Source: Paracoccaceae bacterium
GTDB lineage: Bacteria; Pseudomonadota; Alphaproteobacteria; Rhodobacterales; Rhodobacteraceae
DNA length: 54,759 nt
Assembly: GCA_029862205.1 (NCBI GenBank)
Contig: JAOTXT010000025.1
Coordinates: forward strand, 1 to 54,759
Direction of reading: 5' to 3'
This document shows positions 9,434 through 17,174 of this stretch, one piece after another (positions within the stretch are counted from its first letter, which is position 1; each line of letters opens with the position of its first letter). Under the pieces are notes generated by a model. It searched no databases. It was not told where the DNA came from and saw nothing but the letters and a program-made list of their open reading frames with translations. Position numbers and translations under genes: made by a program.

Positions 9434-9530
9434 AATCAACTCCTCACGCCGTCCGCCGCACCGTTTCGCCGCATCCCTACCGGTTGCCGGCCAATAGACA
9501 ATCCGCCAGCGCCGCCCGATAGTAAAGACC

Positions 9531-10772
9531 ATGTCGCATCGGCACGACATTCTGATCGTCGGCGGCGGGCTGGTCGGTCCGGCCCTAGCGCTGGCCCTGG
9601 CCGAGGTTGGCTTCGATGTGGCGATCGTCGACCAGGTCGCGCCCGAGCGGCGCGCCGCGCCGGACTTCGATGGCCGCGCCTATGCGGTGGCATTGGGCTC
9701 ATCCCGGCTGCTCGACACGATCGGCATCTGGGAGGCGGTCGCGGAGAAGGCCGAGCCCGTGCGCGACATCCATGTCGGCGAAGGCGTGCCAGCAGACGTG
9801 CCGCTGCTGCATTTCGACCCGCGCGAAACCGACGACGGCCGGGTCGGCTGGATCCTCGAGGACCGCTGGCTGCGCGGAGCGCTGTTAAGCGCCCTGGATC
9901 AGGCGAAGTCGGTGACCCAGATCGCACCCGCCGAAATTGCCGAGGCCGAATTCGACGCCTATAGCGCAACCCTGCATATTGCGGAAGGCGGCACCTTGCG
10001 CGCACCGCTCGCCATAGCCTGCGACGGGCGGCGCTCGCCACTGGCCCAAGCCGCCGGGATCCGGCGGCTGCGATGGGGCTATGGCCAGACTGGATTGGTC
10101 AACGCGATCAGCCACGAACTGCCACATCATGGGCTCGCGCATCAAAGCTTCTTTCCGGGCGGCCCGTTTGCCGTCCTGCCCCTGCCGGATGACGGTGATG
10201 ACGGCGGCGGCGAGCACCGCTCCTCGCTGGTCTGGTCCGAGCGCACCGAGGAGGCCGAGCGGCTGCACGCGCTCGATGACGACGCTTTCATCGAGGCGGT
10301 GGTCGAGCGGATCGGCCCGCGGCTTGGTAAGATTGGCCTGGCGGGCAAGCGCTGGGCCTATCCCTTGGACCTGACGCTGGCCGAGCGCTATGTGGCGCCG
10401 CGCCTGGCGCTGGCGGGCGATGCGGCACATGGCGTGCACCCGATCGCGGGCCAAGGCCTAAACATGGGTCTGCGCGACGTCGCCGCCCTGGCCGAGGTGC
10501 TGGTCGACGCGGCACGGATCGGCGAGGATATCGGAGCGCTGAATGTGCTCGAACGCTACCAGGCCTGGCGGCGCTTCGACGCGACAACCTTCGCCCTGGG
10601 CATGGACACGCTCAACCGGCTCTTTTCGAACGACAATCCGGCGGTCAAATTGGCGCGCGATGTAGGCTTGGCCGCGGTCAACCGCACCGGCCCGCTCCGC
10701 CGCGCCTTCATGCGCGAGGCGGCTGGGACGGCAGGCGAGGTGCCGCGTTTGCTAAGGGGGCAAACACTGTAG
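9531..10772 (+). CDS. UbiH/UbiF/COQ6-family FAD-dependent hydroxylase
   Basis: A 413-residue flavoprotein monooxygenase of the ubiquinone-ring hydroxylase family. The N-terminal dinucleotide-binding motif is VGGGLVGPALALALAE (about residues 10-26). The middle ACDGRRSPLA corresponds to the DG fingerprint that contacts NADPH and FAD. LAGDAAHGVHPIAGQGLNMG (about residues 295-313) is the second FAD motif with the UbiH-type H-P-x-x-G-Q-G-x-N-x-G pattern. The most likely role is one of the C1/C5/C6 hydroxylations of ubiquinone synthesis at the inner membrane; which one cannot be told. COQ9, another ubiquinone protein, is in the same window at 51431. It is divergent from the amidase gene, with about 97 bp between starts. 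Confidence 0.92.
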   Translation: MSHRHDILIVGGGLVGPALALALAEVGFDVAIVDQVAPERRAAPDFDGRAYAVALGSSRLLDTIGIWEAVAEKAEPVRDIHVGEGVPADVPLLHFDPRETDDGRVGWILEDRWLRGALLSALDQAKSVTQIAPAEIAEAEFDAYSATLHIAEGGTLRAPLAIACDGRRSPLAQAAGIRRLRWGYGQTGLVNAISHELPHHGLAHQSFFPGGPFAVLPLPDDGDDGGGEHRSSLVWSERTEEAERLHALDDDAFIEAVVERIGPRLGKIGLAGKRWAYPLDLTLAERYVAPRLALAGDAAHGVHPIAGQGLNMGLRDVAALAEVLVDAARIGEDIGALNVLERYQAWRRFDATTFALGMDTLNRLFSNDNPAVKLARDVGLAAVNRTGPLRRAFMREAAGTAGEVPRLLRGQTL

Positions 10773-10854
10773 CGGCAGGCCTTTTGGCTTGCCCTGCCCG
10801 CCGCGCCGTCCATACTCCGGCTTGGGTGGCGAACGGTCGACAGGAGGTGCGTCG

Positions 10855-11232
10855 GTGCAAAAGGTAAAGTTTCAGGCTGGCGAGATGATCTTCGCCGAGG
10901 GGGATCCGAGCGACCATTGCTATAAAATCGTTTCTGGCAAGGTCGAGATCAATTTGGACGTGCCTGGCATGATGGCGCGCGGCCGAAAGGAGACGGTTGC
11001 GACCTGCGGCCCCGGCGAAGTGATCGGCGAGATGAGCGTGATCGAAAGCGGCGCCCGATCCGCATCAGCCGTCGCCGTCGAGCCCACAATCTGCAACGCC
11101 TATACCGCGCAGGAGATCCTTCATGCGCTCGAAACCAACCCCCAAGAGGCGATCGCCTATATCAAGACGCTGATCCGACGTATCCGCGAAACCAACCGCA
11201 GGGTCTCGTGGAACGCCGGGCACCGCCTCTGA
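10855..11232 (+). CDS. Stand-alone cyclic-nucleotide-binding domain protein
   Basis: A 125-residue protein consisting of a single cNMP-binding jelly roll: FQAGEMIFAEGDPSDHCYKI at the start, then the glycine-rich turn SGKVEI, and the phosphate-binding cassette GEVIGEMSVIESGARSASAV with the conserved Glu and Arg that bind cAMP or cGMP. There is no helix-turn-helix, kinase or channel domain, so it may be a regulatory subunit that acts on a partner. The GTG start at 10855 is preferred because AGGAGG lies seven bases before it; the frame is open upstream but without homology. It follows the hydroxylase by 82 bp on the same strand. Confidence 0.85.
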   Translation: MQKVKFQAGEMIFAEGDPSDHCYKIVSGKVEINLDVPGMMARGRKETVATCGPGEVIGEMSVIESGARSASAVAVEPTICNAYTAQEILHALETNPQEAIAYIKTLIRRIRETNRRVSWNAGHRL

Positions 11233-11250
11233 CGGCTCGGGCAGCGCCCG

Positions 11251-12156
11251 TTAGCCGGCCAATAGCAACAGCAAGATCGCACCGACCACCATCAGGACGC
11301 CCAGCACCTCGATGGCGGTGACCTTCTCGCGGAAGAAAACCAGGGTCGCCATGAAGGTGAAGACCAGCTCGATCTGGCCCACTGCGCGCACATAGGTTGC
11401 GTTTTGGATGGTGAAGGCGGTGAACCAGCAGATCGAGCCGATGCCGCCCGCGATTCCGACCGGACCCGCCCAGCGCCAGTGTTGCATGACCCGGCCGATC
11501 TCGCCTGGCGCGCGCCAGATCATCCAGGCGCCCATGATGACCGTCTGCAGCACCACGCTGACCAACAGGGTGAACCCCGCCGCCATGGGGATGTTGTCAT
11601 GCTCCAAGGCAAGCGCGCCGCCGCGGTAGAAGACCGAGGACGCGCCCAAGAGCGCCGCCGACAGCAGCCCGATCATCGTCGCCTTCTCGGTCAGCCCGGA
11701 CCGGAGGGCGCCCAGCGTCAGGTTGCTCTGGGTCATCGACAGGCAGACCACGCCAGCCGCGCTTATGGCGATGGCGAGAATCGCGATGGCGGTCAGCCCG
11801 TCGCCCAAAATCAGGGCGCTCAGCCCCGCGACCATCACCACTTCCAGCTTCGAAAACGTGGTGCCGACTGCGAAACTGCGGAACGAGAACATCCACAAGA
11901 GCACGACCGTGAACAGGATCTGGCTGAGCCCGCCGGCCAGGCAATAAGCCAGGAACAGCCAATTCGGCTGCGGCAGGGCAAGGCCGCCGACGCTGTTCAA
12001 ACCCCAGACATAAGCCAGCGCCAAGGGCCATGCATAGACGAACCGCGCATAGGCTGCGCCCAGCGTCGAAAGCCTGCCCTTGATGTGCTTTTGCAGCGCC
12101 GAGCGCAGGTTCTGCAGGAACGCCGCGGCAATGGTGATTGGAATCCACAATTCCAT
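11251..12156 (-). CDS. EamA-family (DMT) transporter
   Basis: A 301-residue inner-membrane protein with about ten hydrophobic helices arranged as two EamA repeats, the usual drug/metabolite-transporter layout. Conserved features include a helix starting PITIAAAFLQNLRSALQK, the SFRSFAVGTTFSKLEVVM segment at the end of repeat 1, and ALLVVGAILLLLLAG-like C-terminal hydrophobicity (VLMVVGAILLLLLAG). The substrate is unknown; the family exports amino acids, nucleobases and similar small molecules. The ATG at 12156 is chosen over an upstream Met at 12201 because GGGGGAG precedes it and it gives the correct first helix. It is convergent with the cNMP-binding gene and follows the DUF1538/PII/CBS operon on the same strand after 85 bp. 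Confidence 0.88.
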   Translation of the reverse strand: MELWIPITIAAAFLQNLRSALQKHIKGRLSTLGAAYARFVYAWPLALAYVWGLNSVGGLALPQPNWLFLAYCLAGGLSQILFTVVLLWMFSFRSFAVGTTFSKLEVVMVAGLSALILGDGLTAIAILAIAISAAGVVCLSMTQSNLTLGALRSGLTEKATMIGLLSAALLGASSVFYRGGALALEHDNIPMAAGFTLLVSVVLQTVIMGAWMIWRAPGEIGRVMQHWRWAGPVGIAGGIGSICWFTAFTIQNATYVRAVGQIELVFTFMATLVFFREKVTAIEVLGVLMVVGAILLLLLAG

Positions 12157-12241
12157 GGCGGCTCCCCCAGTTGCCGCGGCGGCGTCCACGGCGGCGGGCA
12201 AAGTTGAAACGGTTTTCCCAGACCAGGTAAAGGGGCGGTGG

Positions 12242-12661
12242 TCAATTGCCTGGCGCCGGCAACTCCTTGCGCTCGGCGAAGCCGACCACCAGGTCGCGCA
12301 GGGTCACGAGCCCCACCAGTTCATTGTCCCGGGTGACCAGGGCGCGGTTGATTCCCAGCCGCGACAGCAGGCGGATCGCGTATTTCACGTTCATGTCGGC
12401 CGCCACCGCCAGGGCCGGCTTGGTCATCACCTCGTAGACGCTGGTGCGCGCGACCGAACGGTTCGCTCCCACCACCTTGGCGGCGATGTCGCGCACGGTG
12501 ACGATGCCGTATTCGTCGTCGGCGTTGCGCCGCTCGATCACCAGCGAACTGACGCCCAGATTCTGCATCTCGGCGATCGCGTCCTGCACCCGCGCCAACC
12601 CGTCGATCTTGTGCAGCGTCGTGCGCATCAGGGCAGCGACCTTAATAACCGGATCCGGCAT
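12242..12661 (-). CDS. CBS-domain pair protein
   Basis: A 139-residue protein made of two CBS motifs and almost nothing else: ALMRTTLHKIDGLARVQDAI into YGIVTVRDIAAKVV, then VYEVMTKPALAVAADMNVKY into ELVGLVTLRDLVVGFAE. CBS pairs bind adenine nucleotides and act as energy- or ligand-sensing modules. The ATG overlaps the stop of the PII-like gene by one base (TGATG) and follows GAGGAGG, so translation is coupled. As the last gene of the DUF1538-DUF1538-PII-CBS operon, it probably gates or senses for the membrane proteins. That role is inferred from the operon only. Confidence 0.9.
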   Translation of the reverse strand: MPDPVIKVAALMRTTLHKIDGLARVQDAIAEMQNLGVSSLVIERRNADDEYGIVTVRDIAAKVVGANRSVARTSVYEVMTKPALAVAADMNVKYAIRLLSRLGINRALVTRDNELVGLVTLRDLVVGFAERKELPAPGN

Positions 12662-13014
12662 CACAAATCCTCCTCGCCGATTTCCTGCTCGATTGTCTCG
12701 ATCTGCGAGCGCAGGCCAATCGCGTCCTCGATGTCGATCTGAAAAGCGACGCCCGCGCCAGGGTCGACATCGAAGCGGCATGCCGCGCCGATCGCCTCGA
12801 GAATATCGCGGCTCAGGTGCTCCTCGACCAAAAGCAGGATCACATCGCGTTGCCCGGCCACGGTCAGGCCCAGGAACGTCTTGGCGGGCTTCAGTCCCTC
12901 GCCCCGGGCGCTCTGGATGATCGTGCATCCGGTTCCCCCGTGGGCGCGCGCGGTCTCGATCACAAGCTCGGTCTGCTTGTCCTCGGTCATTACCACCAGC
13001 AGTTTGAATTTCAT
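12661..13014 (-). CDS. PII-like signalling protein
   Basis: A 117-residue protein of PII (GlnB/GlnK) fold: [16 protein letters not shown] is the first beta-alpha unit, TIIQSARGEGLKP leads into the T-loop region, and RDVILLLVEEHLSRDILEAI is the third strand and helix. The T-loop is shorter than in GlnB and has no tyrosine where uridylylation (Tyr51) normally occurs, so classical nitrogen-status modification is unlikely. The start at 13014 follows GGGAGG and overlaps the upstream DUF1538 stop as ATGA. PII-like proteins often bind a transporter encoded next to them, as with SbtB or AmtB-GlnK. By analogy this one may plug or gate the DUF1538 pair. That is inference. Confidence 0.87.
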   Translation of the reverse strand: MKFKLLVVMTEDKQTELVIETARAHGGTGCTIIQSARGEGLKPAKTFLGLTVAGQRDVILLLVEEHLSRDILEAIGAACRFDVDPGAGVAFQIDIEDAIGLRSQIETIEQEIGEEDL

Positions 13015-13832
13015 GGAGCAGGTCCTCCCTCCAGCGCCCCGTCGGGGCTTTTGGCACGCAGATTTCGTCGCTCGATCCACTCGCCGATCTGGGCGTAGCC
13101 CATCACGGTGATCATCGGGAAGAGGCTGGCCAATGCGATCAGCCCGAACCCGTCAATCAGGGGGCTGCGCCCGGGCACGGTCGACGCCAGCCCAAGCCCC
13201 AGCGCCGCCACCAGCGGTACGGTAACCGTCGAGGTCGTCACCCCGCCGCTGTCATAGGCCAGCGGGATGATCATGCGGGGCGCATAGATTGTCTGTACGA
13301 CCACGATCATGTAGCCCACGATCATGTAGAGGTAGAGCGGGGTGCCGGTCACGATCCGGAAGACGCCCACCGCCAGGCTGAGCGCCACGCCCAGAGCCAC
13401 TGCAATCCTCAGGCCCCACGCCCCGACCGTGCCTCCCGAGACCATGCTCGCCTTCAGCGCGACGGCGATCAGCGAAGGCTCGGCAATGGTGGTCGCGAAT
13501 CCAATCGCGAAGGCGAAGAGATAGGTCCAATAGTAGTCGTGCCAGGCCAGATCCGCCGCCGCCCGGCCTGCGCCGACAAAGCCCGGGTCGGTCAGCTGCG
13601 ACGCCATGCCCTTGCCTAGTGGGAACAAGGCGTGCTCGAGCCCGAACAGGAAAAACCCCAACCCCAGCACCACATAAACCGAACCAATCAGCACCTGGCG
13701 CAAGTTGGCGATCCGTTGCCGCAAGACGCCCAACTGGAACCCCAACAGGATCGCCGCGATCGGTGCAACGTCGCGCAACGTGCCGATCATCGTCCACATC
13801 AGATCCGTGGCGAGGCTCATGCCAGTGTTCAT
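13011..13832 (-). CDS. DUF1538 membrane protein, second copy
   Basis: A 273-residue polytopic membrane protein of DUF1538. Two conserved loops stand out: [13 protein letters not shown] in the first half and [17 protein letters not shown] in the second. Both recur almost unchanged in the upstream gene product, so the two proteins are homologous partners. The polar residues inside hydrophobic surroundings (T-T-x-A-E-P and D-S-G-G-V-T-T-S-T) suggest a substrate or ion pathway. The start at 13832 is chosen because it overlaps the previous stop as ATGA and has GGAGG seven bases before it; an ATG two codons earlier is too close to the ribosome-binding site. The transported substrate is unknown. Confidence 0.88.
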   Translation of the reverse strand: MNTGMSLATDLMWTMIGTLRDVAPIAAILLGFQLGVLRQRIANLRQVLIGSVYVVLGLGFFLFGLEHALFPLGKGMASQLTDPGFVGAGRAAADLAWHDYYWTYLFAFAIGFATTIAEPSLIAVALKASMVSGGTVGAWGLRIAVALGVALSLAVGVFRIVTGTPLYLYMIVGYMIVVVQTIYAPRMIIPLAYDSGGVTTSTVTVPLVAALGLGLASTVPGRSPLIDGFGLIALASLFPMITVMGYAQIGEWIERRNLRAKSPDGALEGGPAP

Positions 13833-14572
13833 GCCCATGCCTCCACCACGATGCCGAAGACCAGGACAAAGGCGATCGGCATCAGGCTGGCGAAGGCGAT
13901 CAGGCCGAACCCCTCGATCATGGGGTTGCGGCCCTTGATCATGCCGGCCAGCCCCACCCCCAACGCGGTCACCAGGGGCACGGTAATAGTCGACGTGGTC
14001 ACCCCTCCACTGTCATAGGCGATGCCGATGATCGCCTCGGGCGCCACGGCGGTCAGCGCCACCACCACGACATATCCGCCGATGATAAGCCAATGGACCG
14101 GCCAGCCCTTGAGGATGCGCACCACGCCTAGGATCAGCGAGGCGCCGACCGAGACCGCCACCGTATAGCGCAGCGCATCCGCGTGCCTGGCCTCGCTTAC
14201 CTCCCCGGCCGGAATTGCGCCGCCGGCCGCCATCACCCGCGCGGCCTCGCCGCTAACCGCGATCAGCGCCGGTTCCGCGACTGTGGTCCCGAAGCCCAGG
14301 CTAAACGCGAAGACAAGCAGCCAGATCAACGAGCCCTTGCGCACGAAGGCGTCCGCCAGCGCCTCGCCGATCGGGAACAGCGCCATCTCCAGCCCACGGA
14401 TGAAGATCGCCAAGCCCAACAACACGAAGACGAAGCCGATGGCGATCTCGCCCAGATTCTCCACAGGCTGGCCGATCACCACGGCTTGGAAAAAGGCGAC
14501 GATGATCACAATCGGCGCCAGATCGCGGAGCGTTCCGCCGAGCAGACCGAAGAGCCCTCCCACCACGCCCAT
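13829..14572 (-). CDS. DUF1538 membrane protein, first copy
   Basis: A 247-residue polytopic membrane protein, first gene of a four-gene operon (DUF1538, DUF1538, PII-like, CBS). It carries [13 protein letters not shown] and [17 protein letters not shown], matching the downstream copy. Many family members are one long protein with both halves; here the halves are separate genes, so a heterodimer is likely. The ATG at 14572 is preferred over frame extension to 14629, because the extra residues ([15 protein letters not shown]) look non-coding and a GGAA stretch precedes 14572. It starts about 90 bp after the Trm112 gene, so its own promoter is possible. Function is unknown; a regulated ion or metabolite channel is the working guess. 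Confidence 0.87.
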   Translation of the reverse strand: MGVVGGLFGLLGGTLRDLAPIVIIVAFFQAVVIGQPVENLGEIAIGFVFVLLGLAIFIRGLEMALFPIGEALADAFVRKGSLIWLLVFAFSLGFGTTVAEPALIAVSGEAARVMAAGGAIPAGEVSEARHADALRYTVAVSVGASLILGVVRILKGWPVHWLIIGGYVVVVALTAVAPEAIIGIAYDSGGVTTSTITVPLVTALGVGLAGMIKGRNPMIEGFGLIAFASLMPIAFVLVFGIVVEAWA

Positions 14573-14663
14573 GATCCGTTCCGGCCCCCTCGCGCATTTG
14601 ACCGACCTGCCCGAGTCTAGAGCAGGCAAACGGGTTTTGAACAGGGGGCTTGCCGTCGCGGGG

Positions 14664-14849
14664 CTATCCGTCGAGCTTGCGCGCCTCGTCGATCAGCATG
14701 ATCGGAATGCCCGAGCGGATCGGATAGGCCAGCATCGCTGTGCGCGAGATCAATTCGCCGTTATCGGCGTCATATTCCAATCGCCCGCCGGTCGCCGGGC
14801 AGACCAGGGATTCAAGAAGTTTCGGGCTGGGCTTCTGTGTCTCGGCCAT
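14664..14849 (-). CDS. Trm112-family protein
   Basis: A 61-residue protein of the Trm112/YcaR family: [17 protein letters not shown] near the N-terminus and [19 protein letters not shown] at the C-terminus are diagnostic. Eukaryotic Trm112 activates methyltransferases acting on tRNA, rRNA and release factors; bacterial copies are thought to have similar partner roles but are little studied. Only one cysteine of the zinc-site region is present, as is usual in bacterial members. It starts 3 bp after the LON-domain gene ends and is the last gene of a ybbN-LON-Trm112 run. Confidence 0.92.
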   Translation of the reverse strand: MAETQKPSPKLLESLVCPATGGRLEYDADNGELISRTAMLAYPIRSGIPIMLIDEARKLDG

Positions 14850-14852
14850 GGT

Positions 14853-15506
14853 TCACTGCACCTTATTGTCGTCTTCCCCGCCCGAGGCGATGGCGAACGT
14901 CATCAGCGCAAGCAGCGTCTCGGTCCGGTCCGAGAGCTTGGGCGCCTCCAACAACGCCTGCTTCTCTTCGACCGCGAACGGGCACATCATCGAGAGCGAG
15001 TTGATCAGAAGTTCGGGTTCCGCCTCGCGAAGGCTGTCCCAGTCCGATGCCAGCTTCACTGCGTCAAAATAATTGCGCAGCGTGCCCAGACTCTCGGCGC
15101 GGTCAAAACCCATCCAATCATCGGCCGCGCCCAGATCATCGGCAAAGCTCGCCCAATCTACCCGGACGCGGCGATACGGCGTAAAGCCCTCCAGCTCGCC
15201 CCCGATCCGGAAACGGCAGATTCCGGTCAAGGCGATCAGATAGCGCCCGTCCTCGGTTTCGCTGAGGCTGGTGATCCGGCCGGCACAGCCGATCGTGTGT
15301 AGCTTGGGTTGGGGCGCGCGGCCCTCATATGGCTGCACCATGCCGATCAGCCGGTGGTCCGAACGCAGCGCGTCGTCCAGCATCGCCAGATAGCGCGGCT
15401 CGAAGATGTTGAGCGGCAGCCGGGCGTGGGGGAGCAGCAGCGCCCCGGGCAACGGAAAGACCGGGATGACTTCGGGCAGGTCCGCGAGGGCGAAACGCCG
15501 TGTCAT
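14853..15506 (-). CDS. LON N-terminal substrate-binding domain protein
   Basis: A 217-residue protein consisting of the Lon protease N-domain only, with no AAA or protease part. It begins PEVIPVFPLPGALLLPHARL followed by LNIFEPRYLAMLDDAL, the hallmark of this domain, and continues with GCAGRITSLSETEDGRYLIALTG (given in part) and GICRFRI. Such stand-alone domains may bind unfolded or specific proteins as adaptors; no enzymatic role is known. The gene lies 26 bp after ybbN and 3 bp before the Trm112 gene, an arrangement common in Rhodobacterales. Confidence 0.92.
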   Translation of the reverse strand: MTRRFALADLPEVIPVFPLPGALLLPHARLPLNIFEPRYLAMLDDALRSDHRLIGMVQPYEGRAPQPKLHTIGCAGRITSLSETEDGRYLIALTGICRFRIGGELEGFTPYRRVRVDWASFADDLGAADDWMGFDRAESLGTLRNYFDAVKLASDWDSLREAEPELLINSLSMMCPFAVEEKQALLEAPKLSDRTETLLALMTFAIASGGEDDNKVQ

Positions 15507-15532
15507 CGAGCCTCCTCAGGCAAGATCTCCCC

Positions 15533-16453
15533 TCACGCGAATATCATCGACGAAAGCTGCCGTCGGCCCTTGAGCGTCAGAGGGTCATTGGGGCCAAAAC
15601 TCTCGAACAGCTTGAAGAGCTGATCCTTGGCGGCGCCGTCATTCCATTCCCGGTCGCGGCGGAAGAGTTCCAGCAGGGCGCTCACGGCCCCTTCCCGGTC
15701 GCCATCGGCCAGTAGCGCCAGGGCCAGATCGTAGCGCGCCTGGTGATCGTCCGGGTTCGCATCCAGCTTGGCGGTGAACTCGGCCGCCTCGCCCGTATCC
15801 TTGGTCTGCTCGGCCAGGTCCAGTGCCGAACGCGCCGCCGAGATGGCCGGATCGTCGGCGATCTCGGGCGGGGCCATGGCCAGCACCTCACGCGCCTGAT
15901 CCACATCGCCCGAGGCCAGATGCGCGCGCGCCAAACCGCCGATGGCGCGGGCATTGCCTGGCTCCTCGGCCATCACGGCCGCGAAAACCTGCGCCGCATC
16001 CGCCGCCGCGCCAGCCTCCAGCATCTGGTCCGCCTGGTCGAGCGCTTCGCCGAGACCATTGCCGCCACCGCCCAGCTCGGCCTGCTTGGCGACGAAGGCC
16101 TTGACCTCGGATCCGGGCAGGGCGCCCATGAATCCGTCGACCGGCTGGCCATTGTGAAAGGCGAATACCGCCGGGATCGATTGCACGCGCAACTGCGCCG
16201 CGACCTGCTGGCTTTCATCGATGTTGACCTTGACCATGCGCACCGCGCCGTTGGCGTCACGCACCGCCTCTTCCAGCGCCGGGGTCAGCTGGCGGCACGG
16301 GCCGCACCAGGGCGCCCAGAAATCGACGATCACCGGCGCCTCGCGCGACGCCTCGATCACGTCGGCCATGAAGGTGGCGTCGGTGGCTTCCTTGATCAGG
16401 TCGCCCGGGGCCTCTGCACCGTTGGAATCTGGCGCATTGCCAAGCTCGATCAT
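15533..16453 (-). CDS. ybbN: Thioredoxin-domain co-chaperone YbbN (CnoX)
   Basis: A 306-residue protein with an N-terminal thioredoxin domain (about residues 20-135) and a C-terminal TPR-like region (about 145-300). The active-site motif WCGPC is intact (C50 and C53), unlike E. coli YbbN, which lacks the pair, so redox activity is likely here. The tail has the repeated helical hairpins ARAIGGLARAHLASGD and HQARYDLALALLADGD and ends with the family motif LFESFGPNDPLTLKGRRQLS. The family protects proteins from over-oxidation and hands clients to DnaK/GroEL. It is the first gene of the ybbN-LON-Trm112 set. Confidence 0.94.
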   Translation of the reverse strand: MIELGNAPDSNGAEAPGDLIKEATDATFMADVIEASREAPVIVDFWAPWCGPCRQLTPALEEAVRDANGAVRMVKVNIDESQQVAAQLRVQSIPAVFAFHNGQPVDGFMGALPGSEVKAFVAKQAELGGGGNGLGEALDQADQMLEAGAAADAAQVFAAVMAEEPGNARAIGGLARAHLASGDVDQAREVLAMAPPEIADDPAISAARSALDLAEQTKDTGEAAEFTAKLDANPDDHQARYDLALALLADGDREGAVSALLELFRRDREWNDGAAKDQLFKLFESFGPNDPLTLKGRRQLSSMIFA

Positions 16454-16523
16454 CGCTGGTCCTCGAAGGTCAATCGGTCAGATCACCACATAGGGCCTAA
16501 GAATGGCCGCGTCCATGGGCTGC

Positions 16524-17084
16524 CTATTGTTGCCCCTGTTCCTGGGCGGCGCGCCGGGCACGCTCCTGCGCCTCCAGCCGCTCAAAATCGACCATGACGG
16601 GGGTATGCCCGGTCAGTGTCAGGAACTTTAGGAACCCGGTCTTCGAGATCGCGGTCGTGGCCTCGTTGTGCAGCGGGTGGAAGTTCAGGGGATCGTGCTC
16701 CAGCATCTGGATGTCGAGGGCCACGTTCACCCGGTGCGCCTCGCGGTCGTTCAACAACCCGAAGGGCGTCACGGCGCCCGGCAGGACCCCCAGCACCTCC
16801 CACAGCAACTCGGCCTTGCCGAAGCTCAGGCACTTGGCGCCCACTTCCTTTTCCAGATCGCGGATGCGGATCTGCCGGTGCTCCAGGCAGGTGGCCAACC
16901 AGATCGCCCCCTTCTTGTCCTTCATGAACATGTTTTTGACGTGCCCGCCCGGCAGCTCACCGCGCAGTGCCTGGGACTCTTCAACGGTGAAGAGCGGCGG
17001 GTGGGTGTGGTGCGCGTATGCGGTACCGTTTGCCTCAAGCAAGGCATAGAGTTCGGCCTGGCCGGCCTTGGTGTTATCGGTCAT
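16524..17084 (-). CDS. Prolyl-tRNA deacylase domain protein (ProXp/YbaK family)
   Basis: A 186-residue trans-editing hydrolase of the YbaK/ProX superfamily, which removes mischarged amino acids (typically Ala) from tRNA-Pro. Signature features are HHTHPPLFTVEES near residue 25, the lysine segment GGHVKNMFMKDKK with the catalytic-type lysine, and GAVTPFGLLNDREAHRV (the conserved G-x-V-T/S-P-F-G-L). The NEATTAISKTGFLKFL stretch near residue 145 matches the C-terminal G-x-x-P/T region. Its length is normal. It is 90 bp from the MFS gene on the same strand and probably expressed alone. Confidence 0.92.
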   Translation of the reverse strand: MTDNTKAGQAELYALLEANGTAYAHHTHPPLFTVEESQALRGELPGGHVKNMFMKDKKGAIWLATCLEHRQIRIRDLEKEVGAKCLSFGKAELLWEVLGVLPGAVTPFGLLNDREAHRVNVALDIQMLEHDPLNFHPLHNEATTAISKTGFLKFLTLTGHTPVMVDFERLEAQERARRAAQEQGQQ

Positions 17085-17174
17085 CGGTTGCGCCTTTAGA
17101 GAGAATCGGCGCGCACCCTAACGCGCACCGCACCCCCGCGCCACCATCCGCAAGTGCGCGTTATTCGCATCCAC

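Noticed and set aside
9434-9550. N-terminal extension of the amidase by 39 codons
   Set aside because: The extension is Arg/Cys-rich, unlike the family, and overlaps the divergent hydroxylase start. A GAGGAG site supports 9433.
13015-13057. Longer 5' ends for the CBS and PII-like genes
   Set aside because: The open frames upstream run through the coding region of the neighbouring gene in another frame, and internal starts have good ribosome-binding sites with TGATG or ATGA overlaps.
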